Of a stretch of DNA of 64,000 nucleotides, positions 1-9,604 are shown in pieces. The position numbers and the translations under genes are program-made. Numbering within the stretch: the stretch's first letter is position 1; each line of letters begins with the position of its first letter. The stretch is from Cymbomonas tetramitiformis (taxonomy: Eukaryota; Chlorophyta; Pyramimonadophyceae; Pyramimonadales; Pyramimonadaceae), in assembly GCA_001247695.2 (NCBI GenBank), contig LGRX02035493.1, positions 80,926 through 144,925 of the forward strand, written 5' to 3'. A model generated the notes under the pieces. The model was given only the letters and a program-made list of their open reading frames with translations, was not told the origin of the DNA and did not search any database.

Positions 1-1000
1 ACCCCTACCCCTCTGCCAAGTCAAATGCGGAAGTGGTGACACCCTCACCCCAATCCTAATCCTTTAAACCAATATGTAAGATCGATAGGCATAGGGTCAC
101 AGAACGACAAGAAACGACTGCGACTTCGCAGGTCGCCCTCCGCGCCGCCCCGCGCGGCCGCGCCATAGTGATAGAGTCCATGAGATCGCGATCGGTAGAC
201 GGTGCGGTGTCACGAGCGCTCACGCTGCGAGGTATCGGGACAAGGGGAGTAACTACTGTGACACTGTATAGTGTCACTGTAGTCACAGCGTCACAGCTCC
301 TTGGTATGGAGCTGGTATCAGGTATCGTATGGAGTGACACCGTGCTATTTTTAAAAGTAAAATCGAATATCGCGCGCGCAGATCGATATTCGCGCGCTCG
401 ATATCGAGGGCTATCAAAAACCGCGATCAGCGCGCGATTTTGATGATGAATTCGAGGTTCCTTAATGATAAGTCCTCGCTAGTAATACGGAAGCCTTGCC
501 GCGTGATCTAATGATATTGGTGTGACGACAGTAATAATAATAATAAAACATTTACGCTAGCAAAGGGGACAAAGTCCTGAGAGTGCGGTATCCCTGCAAA
601 GCAGGCTAGTGAAAACACCAGGGGCTACTCCCTCTGCTATAGCGCGCCCACAAAGGGGCTCAACCCACTTTTCAGCAGGGTGACATCTAGAGAAAAAGCT
701 AGGTGCCGCTAAGCAAAAAACTCTAGAAGATGGAGAAACAACCATGGCCGGGTGAGTGGAGGGGCGGCTGAATCTGAGCGGTGGGGAGGGAAGTCGAAGA
801 ATTAAGGGTATTTGGAGACGTTGAGGAAGGGGGTCGGGTGGGCGGGGAGAGGGGGGTGGTGGGGGAGGGGAGGGGGGGGAGGGCCCCTCCCCTATAGGAC
901 AGAGAGCCATCTTATATTGCAAGACTTTTGAAAATTATTGCAGGAGGGTTTGAAGAAAGTCGTTTGATTGCTGCACAGCTTCTGTTTCTGTCATGGTCTC
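1..1000. other. Intergenic stretch, no gene seen; G-rich block
   Basis: I recognise no gene here. The part around 240-300 has short inverted repeats, for example GTGACACT-GTAT-AGTGTCAC at 258-277. A strongly G-rich run at about 829-890 (several GGGG blocks) could form a G-quadruplex; its complement gives a spurious proline-rich frame. The right part probably holds the 3' untranslated end of the LINE whose last stop codon is at 1112, but the exact LINE 3' end is not visible. Confidence 0.5.
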
Positions 1001-1111
1001 ACTGCTCGGGATGTCAATTGCATGCGGGTCAGTGTTCAAGGTGGTGGTGGTGTTTAACAGAAACACGTCTCGTCTATTTTTAGTGTGTTGCCTACAGATT
1101 CTTGAGAGTTT

Positions 1112-1643
1112 TTAAAGGAGAGGTTTAATCTTGCCACGGGGAACACCTATCGTGTTGAGGACAGTACCAAAAAGAGGAGGAAGGTACCCCATGAGCGTAA
1201 GTACTTTGGGCCATTTCACAGTGCTTATGAAGGGCTTGGAATTTGCATTGGTAATTGTCGTGTCATGGTGACCACCATAATAATGCTCAGCATCATTCTG
1301 ATGATAGGGAGGGTCTTGAGTGGGCCATGGGCACAGCGAAGAAGGAAGTACTTTGTCGCTTTCGTTCAGAACTTCATTCCAAATATCAGGGTTGACTCCC
1401 GTGTATTCTAGCCTCTTCTCCGTGACTCTGGACTTAGGAAGGACATTGAGGAACCATCTGGCAATTTTTTTCTGTGTAGGCCTCCAGTCAAAGGCTGGTT
1501 GAGTATCACTGGGTGCACTGTCTATAGCTATGATAACGACATCCGAAAAATCATCCTTATAGCATCCGCCACCTGGAAGAACGTAGGGGTCATCACCCGT
1601 CCAATAACCATGTGGGATAAATGGAATAGTGTTATGCGGGAAT
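1112..1643 (-). pseudogene. LINE ORF C-terminal tail (methyltransferase-like region)
   Basis: This is the last part of the LINE polyprotein, read on the minus strand up to the TAA at 1112. It begins at the GGAAT duplication and continues the frame interrupted by element E. Visible segments include FIPHGYWTGDDPYVLPGGG and a hydrophobic strand VVIIAIDSAPSD followed by TQKKIARWFL. This fits the later strands of a Rossmann-type methyltransferase, but that is inference. No other domain was recognised. Everything on the minus strand beyond 1643, up to 1735, belongs to the LTR of element E and is not LINE. Confidence 0.7.
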
Positions 1644-1890
1644 TCACAAAAGAGAGGATATATATATATATGTCGTGGGTATATATATATCTCGAGATAA
1701 GCAGTGAAACAGAATGGCAGGGGGCAGAGGTTCACCGTGTGCTAAGATGATATAAAATACTGAGCATAGTGTTTTATGAGTCGGAACGCGGTGACACGGT
1801 GACTGGTGACAACACATGTCGAGGGGTGAATGACAGGTGACCCACCGTCCCCCCCCTTACAGTGGGGGGGAAAGATTGGGCTCCCCGTGA
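1644..1890 (-). repeat. 3' LTR of element E
   Basis: 247-bp direct repeat matching 3829-4073 almost base for base. It contains an alternating TATATATA block near 1660-1692, and a C-run/G-run pair around 1850-1870 that can fold into a hairpin. It begins TCACAAAAGAG and ends CTCCCCGTGA in plus orientation. Confidence 0.9.
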
Positions 1891-1925
1891 CACCACCTCA
1901 CCCCGTGGGGATGAGGTGTCACCAG
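1891..1925 (-). other. Hairpin plus polypurine tract before 3' LTR of E
   Basis: Read on the minus strand, CACCTCA pairs with TGAGGTG around an inner CCCC/GGGG stem. The 3' arm runs into GGTGGTG immediately before the LTR. Elements A, B and C have the same arrangement. Confidence 0.7.
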
Positions 1926-2057
1926 GCAAGCCGGCTAGCATGCAGAGACAAGGAGCCACACCGGCTCGGCTAGAATGGCAAGTCCAAGTCCAATCTACAC
2001 GGCAGTGCTAACTTGCAGTTGCCACGGCTAATTCTGCTGTTCAAATGGATAATCTCT

Positions 2058-3575
2058 TCAGTCAATCTTGCTGGAAGTTGAGCCCTGGAAGGGCGGGATC
2101 CACGGCACGGTGCGCAGCGCCGGCCAATCGTCGTCATCGTGGTCCGCAGAGTCGTCGGGCTCCGGTCCAGGGGGATCGTGATCGAGAGGCACGCGAAGGG
2201 TGAAAGCCGATGCGTCAGAGCTGTCAGCCGGAGCAAACTGCGGCGAGGGAGACCCCTCAGCAAAATGCACGGCGGCCGCAGCAGCGGGAGCAGGAGGTGC
2301 GGAGGTCCATGCGGAGGTCCATGCGTCAATCGTGGGACGGGGCGGCGCAGCCGGCGCGCCCGCTGGTGCCTGCCCGGGGGCAAACGACGCCGCGCACGAG
2401 TAAGGGCACACACCACGGGTGGGGAGATGAGCGTCAGTGAGCCCCCAAAGGCGGAAGCATGTGACACACGGGTAGCCGACACCTTCCCACACGAGGTAGT
2501 AGCCGCGGCGGGGCGACGGCTTCCAATCGCCGACGGGCTTCACGACGTTGATGCGCTGCACGGAGTTGAATGACGCGGAGGTGGGGGCGTGCTTGCCACC
2601 ACCGGACCCCGTGGACGGGGAACGGAGACGAGCGAGGTGGCCCTCGCTCTGCCAGACGGTCCTGAGGCGGAGCAGCAAGGCCGAGAACGTGAATGCGTGG
2701 CCGGCAGCCAGCTCACGTAGCACCACCAGATACAGTGGCGACACATGGGGGGAGCTGGCTGCCGACCTGCCAAGCACGTGGTGCAGGTCCTGCACCCTGC
2801 CGGCATCGTCGTAAGATGGGTGTAGTCGTTGGTGCTTGTCCCCCAGAACACGAAACACCGCGAGCTGGGGGGCAGGGTCAGCGGTCTCGTCGAGCGTGGT
2901 AGACCGCAACTTCGTCCAGAATCGGAAGGTGTCGGGGTCAGTGGTGGCCTCGACGTGAAACCGAAGGCGCCGTAGAGCGCAGCGCCCATCACGAGGGTGG
3001 ACACGGGCGGACTCCTGGAAGAGGGCCAGTGCCGTACCCTGAAGGACGCCCTTGAGGATGTTGAAGAGGAGCTCGTTGAGGGACCAGTGGTAGACGAGGT
3101 ACTCGTGCTCCAAGTCAAAAAGCTTGTCGTACTCGAAGTGCGAAATGGGGGATAAAACGTGTCGAAGGTTGCTGAGCAAAATGGCGAAGTCAGCCTCAGC
3201 GTCGGAACCGTCGAGCGTGAAACCCTTTTGGGGTTTGAAGCCATGGGCGCGGAGTAACTTGACCAGTTCCTCCCCATAGCTGAAGGCGTAGTCCATGCGG
3301 TCGCCGTACTCGTGCTGCTGAGAAGCTCGGACCGGTGTAGAAACCCAGACCGAGGCGTCGCGATGGAAGTCAGCAGACGTGGCAGCGGCCGAAATGAAGC
3401 TGGGCTTGTTGATGAGGGTGTTCATACGCACCACCGGGGCAAGGCCGGCAGTGCGAGAATGCGGCGAAGGAGCCTGGGAACCAGACCCCGGTGATGATGC
3501 AGGCGTGGGCGAAGCTGATGCCGCACGCGCGGAGCGGAGCACGTCCCCAAGACTGCGGCGGCTAGCTGATGCCAT
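2058..3575 (-). CDS. Gag-like protein of LTR element E
   Basis: An intact 505-residue ORF, the only gene of element E. Residues 1-60 are Ser/Ala/Pro-rich. A helical core follows (about residues 95-320), with stretches such as NELLFNILKGVLQGTALALF that resemble the N-terminal domain of copia-type Gag. A zinc-knuckle-like motif lies near residues 365-395, with Cys and His spaced CX2CX9HX6C (key residues C, C, H, C), longer in the middle than the classical CX2CX4HX4C. The C-terminus is Pro/Ala-rich and ends in an acidic DDSADHDDDDW segment. Expected role: packaging element RNA into virus-like particles. The start is the Met at 3575, matching the MA-start of element B's Gag. No pol domain follows. 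Confidence 0.7.
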   Translation of the reverse strand: MASASRRSLGDVLRSARAASASPTPASSPGSGSQAPSPHSRTAGLAPVVRMNTLINKPSFISAAATSADFHRDASVWVSTPVRASQQHEYGDRMDYAFSYGEELVKLLRAHGFKPQKGFTLDGSDAEADFAILLSNLRHVLSPISHFEYDKLFDLEHEYLVYHWSLNELLFNILKGVLQGTALALFQESARVHPRDGRCALRRLRFHVEATTDPDTFRFWTKLRSTTLDETADPAPQLAVFRVLGDKHQRLHPSYDDAGRVQDLHHVLGRSAASSPHVSPLYLVVLRELAAGHAFTFSALLLRLRTVWQSEGHLARLRSPSTGSGGGKHAPTSASFNSVQRINVVKPVGDWKPSPRRGYYLVWEGVGYPCVTCFRLWGLTDAHLPTRGVCPYSCAASFAPGQAPAGAPAAPPRPTIDAWTSAWTSAPPAPAAAAAVHFAEGSPSPQFAPADSSDASAFTLRVPLDHDPPGPEPDDSADHDDDDWPALRTVPWIPPFQGSTSSKID

Positions 3576-3810
3576 GGCAGGTAAGATGTAAGGCGGAGTG
3601 CTCAGCGTGAATGTGAATGAGGGCGCTGGTGCGACCCTGCCTCAGATGGTTCAACAAGGCGAAAAAGACTCCCAGCGAACGGTAACGCCGGAAAAAGAAT
3701 GTGCTGCGAGACTGGTGTCGACGCGAGACAAGACGAAGCTGGTGCGGACGTCGAAGTCGTTGTACGAGAGGAGCTGGTGCGGCCTCAAGGATCCCAGTGA
3801 AGACCTCCCC

Positions 3811-3828
3811 AAGTGGTGGCCGATAACC
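3811..3828 (-). other. Primer-binding site of element E
   Basis: GGTTATCGGCCACCACTT on the minus strand, starting at the base after the 5' LTR. It matches the GGTTATGGGCCCACCACG site of related elements here, which complements the anticodon stem-loop of initiator tRNA-Met (known for copia). Confidence 0.65.
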
Positions 3829-4073
3829 TCACAAAAGAGAGGATATATATATATGTCGTGGGTATATATATATCTCGAGATAAGCAGTGAAACAGAATGG
3901 CAGGGGGCAGAGGTTCACTGTGTGCTAAGATGATATAAAATACTGAGCATAGTGTTTTATGAGTCGGAACGCGGTGACACGGTGACTGGTGACAACACAT
4001 GTCGAGGGGTGAATGACAGGTGACCCACCGTCCCCCCCCTTACAGTGGGGGGGAAAGATTGGGCTCCCCGTGA
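3829..4073 (-). repeat. 5' LTR of element E
   Basis: 245-bp partner of the repeat at 1644-1890. It ends next to the GGAAT target duplication at 4074-4078. Confidence 0.9.
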
Positions 4074-5063
4074 GGAATCTGAAAACAAGTTTAAAGCCTT
4101 TATCAAACCATCTTTTTTGGTTTTTGGGAGACAGCGGAAGAATCCATGTTCCTGAAAATCCAGGGACGGTGTTGGCCGCTTTATGTCCCATTTCCAAGGT
4201 AGTCATAACCGCCGAAGATTTGCCCTTATCCTTCCCATCAAAGGGGGGGATTTCCGTAAACGATTCTGCCAATGCCTGTTAACGGGTCCACGTAGGCATC
4301 CCAAGCGAGACCATCAAAGCCGATTTTCCCATGATGGCAGAAGGGCCTGAGGGCTTTTTTCATTCTTGTGGTGGGTATGCATCTTCTCGAGTAAATTCTA
4401 GGGTGGGCATTTAGTGGGTTGGAGAAAAGTTCACAGCCGTTTTTGTCAAGGTTTCTGTCATCCACCAAAATATCTAAGAGGCTTCTTCTTATTGCGTAGC
4501 AGTTTTTAGGATCTCCCGATTCAAACTTACATGCATTGAGTGCTTCATGAATGGCGTGTGCCCTATTCGAGTACTCCGCAAGTGAGCATGGGACTGCTTT
4601 GTTGGAAAGGCGGTGCCAAGCCAAAAGTTTCCAAAACTCTTTCTTTTGGACATATTAGAGTTCGGGATATTTGATTGTTCCCGTAGCATGGTCCACTTCG
4701 GGCTTAGCGGTCACAGCAATGGTATTCTTTTTTGAACTTGATGGACGGTACATGCTAGCTTCCGGGAGAGCGTGTAAGTATAATTCCTCATTCATTTCCT
4801 GTCTTAGGTCAGCAAGTGGAAAACGTTTCGATGGCTGTGTTTTGATGTATGTGGTACCTTTTCCAGGGTTTAGCAGTTTAGGCTTTTCTGAGATTTCTTC
4901 AGCGATGGTTTTCCTTAGTTCGCTATCTTGGGTTGTTCTAAGACTATACAAACTATTACTATGTCCTGGGCATTCAAGTTGGATGTGTTCGAAGGTGCAT
5001 TTTGTATTCTGTTGGCAGTAGGGGCAGTTTTCAGTCCCGATTTTCCCCAGTTTAAATAAACGT
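4074..5063 (-). pseudogene. LINE ORF: zinc knuckle and N6-adenine methyltransferase-like domain
   Basis: Minus-strand continuation of the LINE polyprotein after RNase H. At about 5035-4970 it reads ENCPYC...FEHIQLECPGH, a Cys/His knuckle typical of LINE ORF2 C-termini. Further on come ELFSNPLN...YSRR, GFDGLAWDAY and VYGNPPF. These resemble phage-type Dam methylases (a D/E-x-F-x-NPLN segment and the catalytic NPPF/DPPY motif), which are also known in DIRS-type retroelements. The NPPF codons lie at a run of seven C residues (about 4243-4249); six would keep the frame, so a one-base insertion breaks the gene there. Another frame change lies near 4625-4660. The methyltransferase call is from motifs only. 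Confidence 0.6.
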
Positions 5064-5077
5064 CCCTACGAATTTAG
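5064..5077 (+). repeat. Left terminal inverted repeat of X
   Basis: CCCTACGAATTTAG, the inverse of 10897-10910 with one mismatch, preceded by the CGT target duplication. Confidence 0.85.
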
Positions 5078-5127
5078 GAATCGTAGGTAGGGCCATGTTT
5101 GCCTTGTATCTACCTTGTGTCTGGAAT

Positions 5128-5223
5128 GGCCAAAAACCACGACCAGACATGGCCATGTTTAGTCAGTTTTTCAGCGGCGCAACACAACCCAAGTAAGGCC
5201 ATGTTTGGTCGTGGTTTTTGGCC
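5128..5223. repeat. 27-bp inverted repeat (GGCCAAAAACCACGACC arms)
   Basis: Arm 5128-5154 and arm 5197-5223 are inverse complements with a single mismatch in 27 bases. The loop holds AGCGGCGCAACACAACC, which recurs at 7503-7519. It lies in the left subterminal region of X. Confidence 0.85.
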
Positions 5224-5314
5224 TTACTTACCCCTTACTTACCTTGTACCTACCCAATGTCTAACGCACCATACGTACGCCCGTGAATGCATGAATCACT
5301 TAGAAAATGGGTAG

Positions 5315-5595
5315 ATACAAGGTAAGTATGGCCATGTCTATACATAAACAAGGGTAAGTAGGGCCCTACCTATCATGTATCTATACTCAAGTACTGGGTA
5401 AGTATGGCCATGTCTATACATAAACAAGGGTAAGTAGGGCCCTACCTATCATGTATCTGTACTCAAGTACAGGGTAAGTATGGCCATGTCTATACATAAA
5501 CAAGGGTAAGTAGGGCCCTACCTATCATGTATCTGTACTCAAGTACAGGGTAAGTATGGCCATGTCTATACATAAACAAGGGTAAGTAGGGCCCC
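5315..5595. repeat. Left subterminal 76-bp tandem repeats of X
   Basis: Four units with a 76-bp period carry GTAGGGCCCTAC (a perfect palindrome), TATCATGTATC, ACTCAAGTAC, GGCCATGTC and TATACATAAACAAGGG. The array runs into the N gap. The same unit recurs at the other end of X (9610-10060). CACTA elements are known for subterminal repeats that bind their accessory transposition protein. Confidence 0.85.
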
Positions 5596-5615
5596 NNNNN
5601 NNNNNNNNNNNNNNN
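5596..5615. other. Assembly gap (20 N)
   Basis: Twenty undetermined bases within the 76-bp tandem array. The number of repeat units is therefore unknown. Confidence 0.99.
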
Positions 5616-6490
5616 TATTCTCAAGTAATGATCAAACATGGCCATGTATATATCTACCGCATATCGAATACGATGTAAACATGGCCATATCTACCGAGAT
5701 ATTCGGTCTTTCAACGAATAACAAACACATATTAATGATATGCTTTAACACACACATATTGGATATGCTATGTATGCGTTGCATACTAAGTTTCAATATG
5801 TTGCATGCACAACATATTGAAACTTAGTATGAATACCGCAAGTTGGGATGCACTATACTTCCTAGTTGATGCTTTCGTGCTTTGAAAAGTATGCATGTGA
5901 TATGTGAAAATGCGACAAGGCAATAGCAATTGCTATTCGAAACTATTTTTTACTCGCTACGTAACTACATGCTCAATACGATAGGACACACGAATGCAAA
6001 CAAGCATGGGTTCTAACGCACAAATGAATACATTATGCAATACAGTTAATACAAACCAATATCGCGTAAGTACTATATTTTCTAATCTACTCCCTAAATA
6101 TTCACTACATTACAAATCCTACTTGAAAACTATTTCGTAAAATACAAACAATAAGCCTATCTACAATCTACAACGCGAGTGTTGGCGTCGTTGATGAGCA
6201 CGTGCCTTGCTCCTCATAAATTTTCAGCCATCCTATATCAAAGGACAAGGAACCAATCGTTAATAAATCTGGAGAAAAAAAAACAAGCACGCAAACGAAA
6301 ACAATTCAAAGACAAGGGGTCAAAGGAGAATAGAAGTCGAAGGCGATGGAGTCGTTCGTGGGTTGAATCGCGTTTTCGCCGGTCCAACTCACGAGTCAAT
6401 CTGAAAAATAGCGCCAACGAAAAAGAGGTTAGTAACGAGGGAAAAAAGGGGAAAAAAATAAGAAGAAAGTTAAGGAGAGTGAAAGTTTAG
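5616..6490. other. AT-rich interior of X with a 22-bp perfect hairpin
   Basis: No gene recognised. At 5782-5803 and 5810-5831 there is a perfect 22-bp inverted repeat (arm begins CATACTAAGTTTC) around the loop CATGCA. The lysine/arginine-rich frame at 6179-6490 looks like low-complexity AT-rich DNA, not a protein. Confidence 0.6.
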
Positions 6491-6492
6491 AG

Positions 6493-6562
6493 GGGGTGAG
6501 TTGGAATAGAACCAACCAAATCTAGTCCAAAGGACTAGCGGGAAAAATCTCCCGTTCACCCC
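6493..6562 (-). tRNA. tRNA-like cloverleaf (probable tRNA-derived sequence or pseudogene)
   Basis: On the minus strand the 7-bp acceptor stem GGGGTGA/TCACCCC is perfect. The T arm is GTTGG-TTCTATT-CCAAC, the anticodon arm CTAGT-CCTTTGG-ACTAG, and the D arm GGGA-GATTTT-TCCC lacks the usual GG. Base 33 would be C, not T, so the anticodon cannot be assigned safely. A relative lies at 51621-51694. It could be a tRNA-derived SINE head or a decayed gene. Confidence 0.4.
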
Positions 6563-8137
6563 ATGTAAACGTTCAATACGCGCAGATCTAACTACATCTG
6601 CGCGTAAAAAACACTACGGCACTAGTACTTGCACGCAGGAGAAAATATGAAAAAGCAAGAATGAATTCAGAAGCAACGCATGGAAACAAAAGCAAAAGCG
6701 CAAGCAGAAATTTGTACAGTGCAGACAGGCACTGCACTGTACAGATGGTCAACGAGAAGAGGAGGAATTTCGAACTCCAACGTTTACAAGTACCGTGACT
6801 GACAACTCGAACCGTGCACTGTACAAGTATGGTGACATGACATGACATGACGTCTACGGTGACACGCGGTCACCTCTGCCATCGGCTATCGCAATGTCGC
6901 ATGTCAACGTGCTATCAGATATCGAGCTATCGATGCCGTGTCTCTCACCCGATCGCGCGACGTTGTCTTTTGTGTCATCACTCGAGTAATGTGTAATCGC
7001 CTGGCATCTTCTGGGATAAACGGAAGACTCTCGATTTTCGAACGCCGCGATCTGAACGGTCTGAACCTGTCCGCGAACGGTCGGCGATCTGAACCTGCGC
7101 GAGTGGCGATTCCGGGTCATGGGACCCATGTTTTTTCTGTTGCGCTTTCTTTTGTGCATATTTTTTTTCAAGGGTTTCCCACTTCTGGACCATTCCTGAA
7201 TGGCCCATAGAATATTTGAGCAAGCCGTTTTCACCATCGTATTTTGCGAGCAAGCCCCTTTCTTTTGAGCTCAACTTGTTTTTTTCATGAAAATGACCGA
7301 TTTTTGTCCACGCTTGCCCCTGCACCCTAAGGTATGGTCTAGACATGACCATGTTTGGGTCGTTTCCCCATTGGGTTTTGCATTTGGGGCATTGATTTGG
7401 GCTATGTGCGCCGCTGAAGATGTCCACCTTGTGTTCGCGTGAATGCTGTTCGAACCGGGCCATACCAGGGCAATTCTACTCAGGTACAAGGTAAACATCT
7501 TCAGCGGCGCAACACAACGTGGTTTGCCTTGTTTTACTGCCAACATTGCCCAAAAATGGCCAAGTTTGCCACGTGTTTTTAAACACGGATCAAACATGGT
7601 CCGTTTTATGTACGTCTTGCCCAATGTTGGCAGTAAAACAAGGCTAACAAGGCCGTGTTTCACCATCTCGGCTGTTGAAACTGCTTAGGTAGGGCCATGT
7701 TTACGCCATACTTATGATGGTACAACAGGTTACGTACGTGGGCAAAAGCGGTTTGCAGGCACAATAGGCGATGACATCCCGCGCACAGAGATTGGCGCAA
7801 GGTGGGATTCCGGAGGAGAGACGGAGGGTCAATCCCGCGAAAAGAGCCACTGTTGCATATCGCTTGGCAAATTCTCCGGGTGAGGGCGATGGGTTGACGA
7901 CGCCGCCGCGTGCGGACGATGCCTTCAAGAGGCAACGTGTCCTCGAATGGCGGATGCCAATCCCACGAATGGGTTTATAGATTTAGTTGAGGAACTCTTT
8001 TGGGATGGAATCATTCTGACGGAAGAATACGACAATCATCCGGCACGCGCCACCTTCACTGACATTGAACGCGACGGCATGACCGGGTAGGGCCCTACCT
8101 GCCTTGCTCTCGGGACGAACCCGGGGCGAGCATTGCC
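6563..8137. other. Interior of X: inverted repeats and short coding-like remnant
   Basis: Two strong inverted repeats dominate. Arms 7405-7432 and 7486-7515 contain GCGCCGCTGAAGATGT and its complement. Arms 7526-7548 and 7622-7644 (23 bp, perfect) contain TTGTTTTACTGCCAACATTG. At 7949-8089 a short frame reads MADANPTNGFIDLVEELFWD... and ends TDIERDGMTG before a stop. It looks like genuine protein sequence, probably a remnant exon, but I do not recognise it. The GTAGGGCCCTAC palindrome recurs at 8087-8098. Confidence 0.55.
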
Positions 8138-8761
8138 CTACCTGCAATGGGAAGGGGCCAAGTATGGCCGTGTTTTGACGTGTTCGTTGTAGGTCGAACC
8201 GAAAAGCACGGAAATTCCTCCCGTCACCCTCCCGTCACCCATCCAGTCCGCTGCTGGCGACGCGGGGTCAACCATGAGCTCGAGCGTGGAGAACAATAAG
8301 GCGTTAGCCTCCACGCGGATGGGGAGGGTAGCATCGTCCAGCAGGAAAAGGGGTGCGAAACCAATGTCCTCCGCGGTGACAAATGTTGTCTGCTGCGCAG
8401 AGACCATCCTGGCGAAGAGCGCGGACGCGTGGCACTCAGTCCCGGAAAATCGCCCGTTCTTGTCCTCGAATAACTTTTGGCGAACGGACTTGGAGACCTT
8501 CACGTCGAAGTGTTCCCGTTGCAGCGTCCGCACCGAGGCCAGGAACGCAGCACTTGCTGAATTGGCAGCCGGCTGAGCTGCCGGCGGCGTGGCTGGAGTG
8601 TTGGCGTGTCTCGCAGCTGCCGAATCAAAAATCGTGGATAGCGCGCGTCGGCGATTCGCCATGCTAGCGGTGGCTCGAGTAGAAGCAACCATCTTGAGAA
8701 GGACTGAAGGGGCGGAGTGAGGCAACGGAACGCGAGATGTGCGGCAGTTCCGGGCGGCCAA
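8138..8761 (-). pseudogene. Gag N-terminal fragment inside X
   Basis: A 207-residue frame with an Ala/Ser-rich start, then FDVKVSKSVRQKLFEDKNG and NALLFSTLELMVDPAS..ADWM. The last segment aligns by eye with NGLLYDVLALVVERNSVADTWL of element B's Gag and NELLFNILKGVLQGTALALF of element E. It stops just after this region, so the second half of Gag and the zinc knuckle are missing. No LTRs flank it. It is probably a captured or nested piece of a copia-like element. Confidence 0.5.
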
Positions 8762-9284
8762 GAAACGCGTGGGTCGCCGATACGGCAGCCGTGAGAGATC
8801 AAATAATTCAGGGAAGTCGTGTGGTAGCGGCGGCCAATACGCAACGGTGTGGGATCCAACCAGAAAACGTAAACCAATCCAACGTTAAGACCCGTAGAAA
8901 ACCGTTCTCCAACCGGTGCGGCGTGCCGTAAATCAACCCATAAAATTTAGGCCATACCCGTGACTGCCGGCACTCTCACGCGCGGAGCGCCTCACCCCAT
9001 CCCAGGCGTCCGAGCTTAGCCACTCATGGTGGCAATCTCGCAGTGGCTAAATAAAACGCAAGTGGGGCCAACCCTGGTAGATATATGGTTCGGCGGTGAT
9101 ATATATCTAACTGTTGAGATAAACCCTGAGTTAAGGGTTACGGAATCAGAACGGTAAAAGTGAGATAGATAAATCAGAGGCATACATAAATACCTAACGG
9201 GTGTTTCCCGTCTACTGGTGACGGTCACCCAGCCTACCATAGGAAGTGACATGTGACAGTTTTGAGTGTCACACACAGTGTCAA
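8762..9284. other. Non-coding interior of X
   Basis: No gene seen. A small hairpin (TAGCCACT...AGTGGCTA) lies at 9017-9049. Near 9240-9280 are repeated GTGACA/TGTCAC words. Confidence 0.5.
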
Positions 9285-9593
9285 ATCCAGCAAAAAGCGA
9301 AGATCGCCATGTATAACCGGATGAACTCCATAGTTGGCCCGGACAGCGTCACTGGCTGTTTCTTTTGCGATGACCCCAAGAACCCTGACACCGTGTTCGA
9401 TACCAAAGAGCCATTCATGCTCGCAGATCAGATCGCGTCGCAAGTAGTAATTGTGAAGCATCCTTGCATGCAAACTGCGGTGGTTCTTGACCCTCGAGCT
9501 GATTTCTTCAAGCAGAATGTCCAGGATGAAAATCCTAGCGAGGACGAGCTTGCTAAGTACTTAGGCCTGCAGTACGACATGGCATTTGTGTAG
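9285..9593 (+). pseudogene. tnp2-type transposase C-terminal fragment (DUF4216-like)
   Basis: About 100 residues with SIVGPDSVTG, EPFMLADQI..QVVIVKHPCM and TAVVLDPRADFF. These align with SILGPDNLTK, EPFILANRV..QVVILPHPCM and TAVILDPTADFL in the gene at 62708-63034. A PFILA..QVxY/V core is characteristic of the DUF4216 region at the end of plant CACTA transposases. A short acidic tail ends at the stop at 9591-9593. The upstream catalytic part is missing, so this is a remnant. Its presence supports X being CACTA-like. Confidence 0.6.
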
Positions 9594-9604
9594 TGTAAAT
9601 AGAT

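Larger units (their letters stand above)
1644..4073 (-). mobile_element. LTR element E (copia-like, Gag only)
   Basis: A complete insertion flanked by the 5-bp duplication GGAAT (1639-1643 and 4074-4078). It has near-identical direct repeats of about 246 bp at 1644-1890 and 3829-4073. On the minus strand the order is 5' LTR, primer site GGTTATCGGCCACCACTT, Gag ORF (3575-2058), hairpin plus GGTGGTG purine tract, 3' LTR. No protease, integrase or RT is present, so it must be mobilised by enzymes made elsewhere. Its LTRs run TCAC...GTGA instead of the usual TG...CA. It sits inside the LINE methyltransferase region, so it is younger than the LINE. Confidence 0.9.

Noticed and set aside
557..922. 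Proline-rich minus-strand frame
   Set aside because: Low-complexity complement of a G-rich tract, with no protein-like features.
6179..6490. 103-codon Lys/Arg-rich frame
   Set aside because: Composition of AT- and purine-rich DNA. No domain, and it overlaps nothing conserved.
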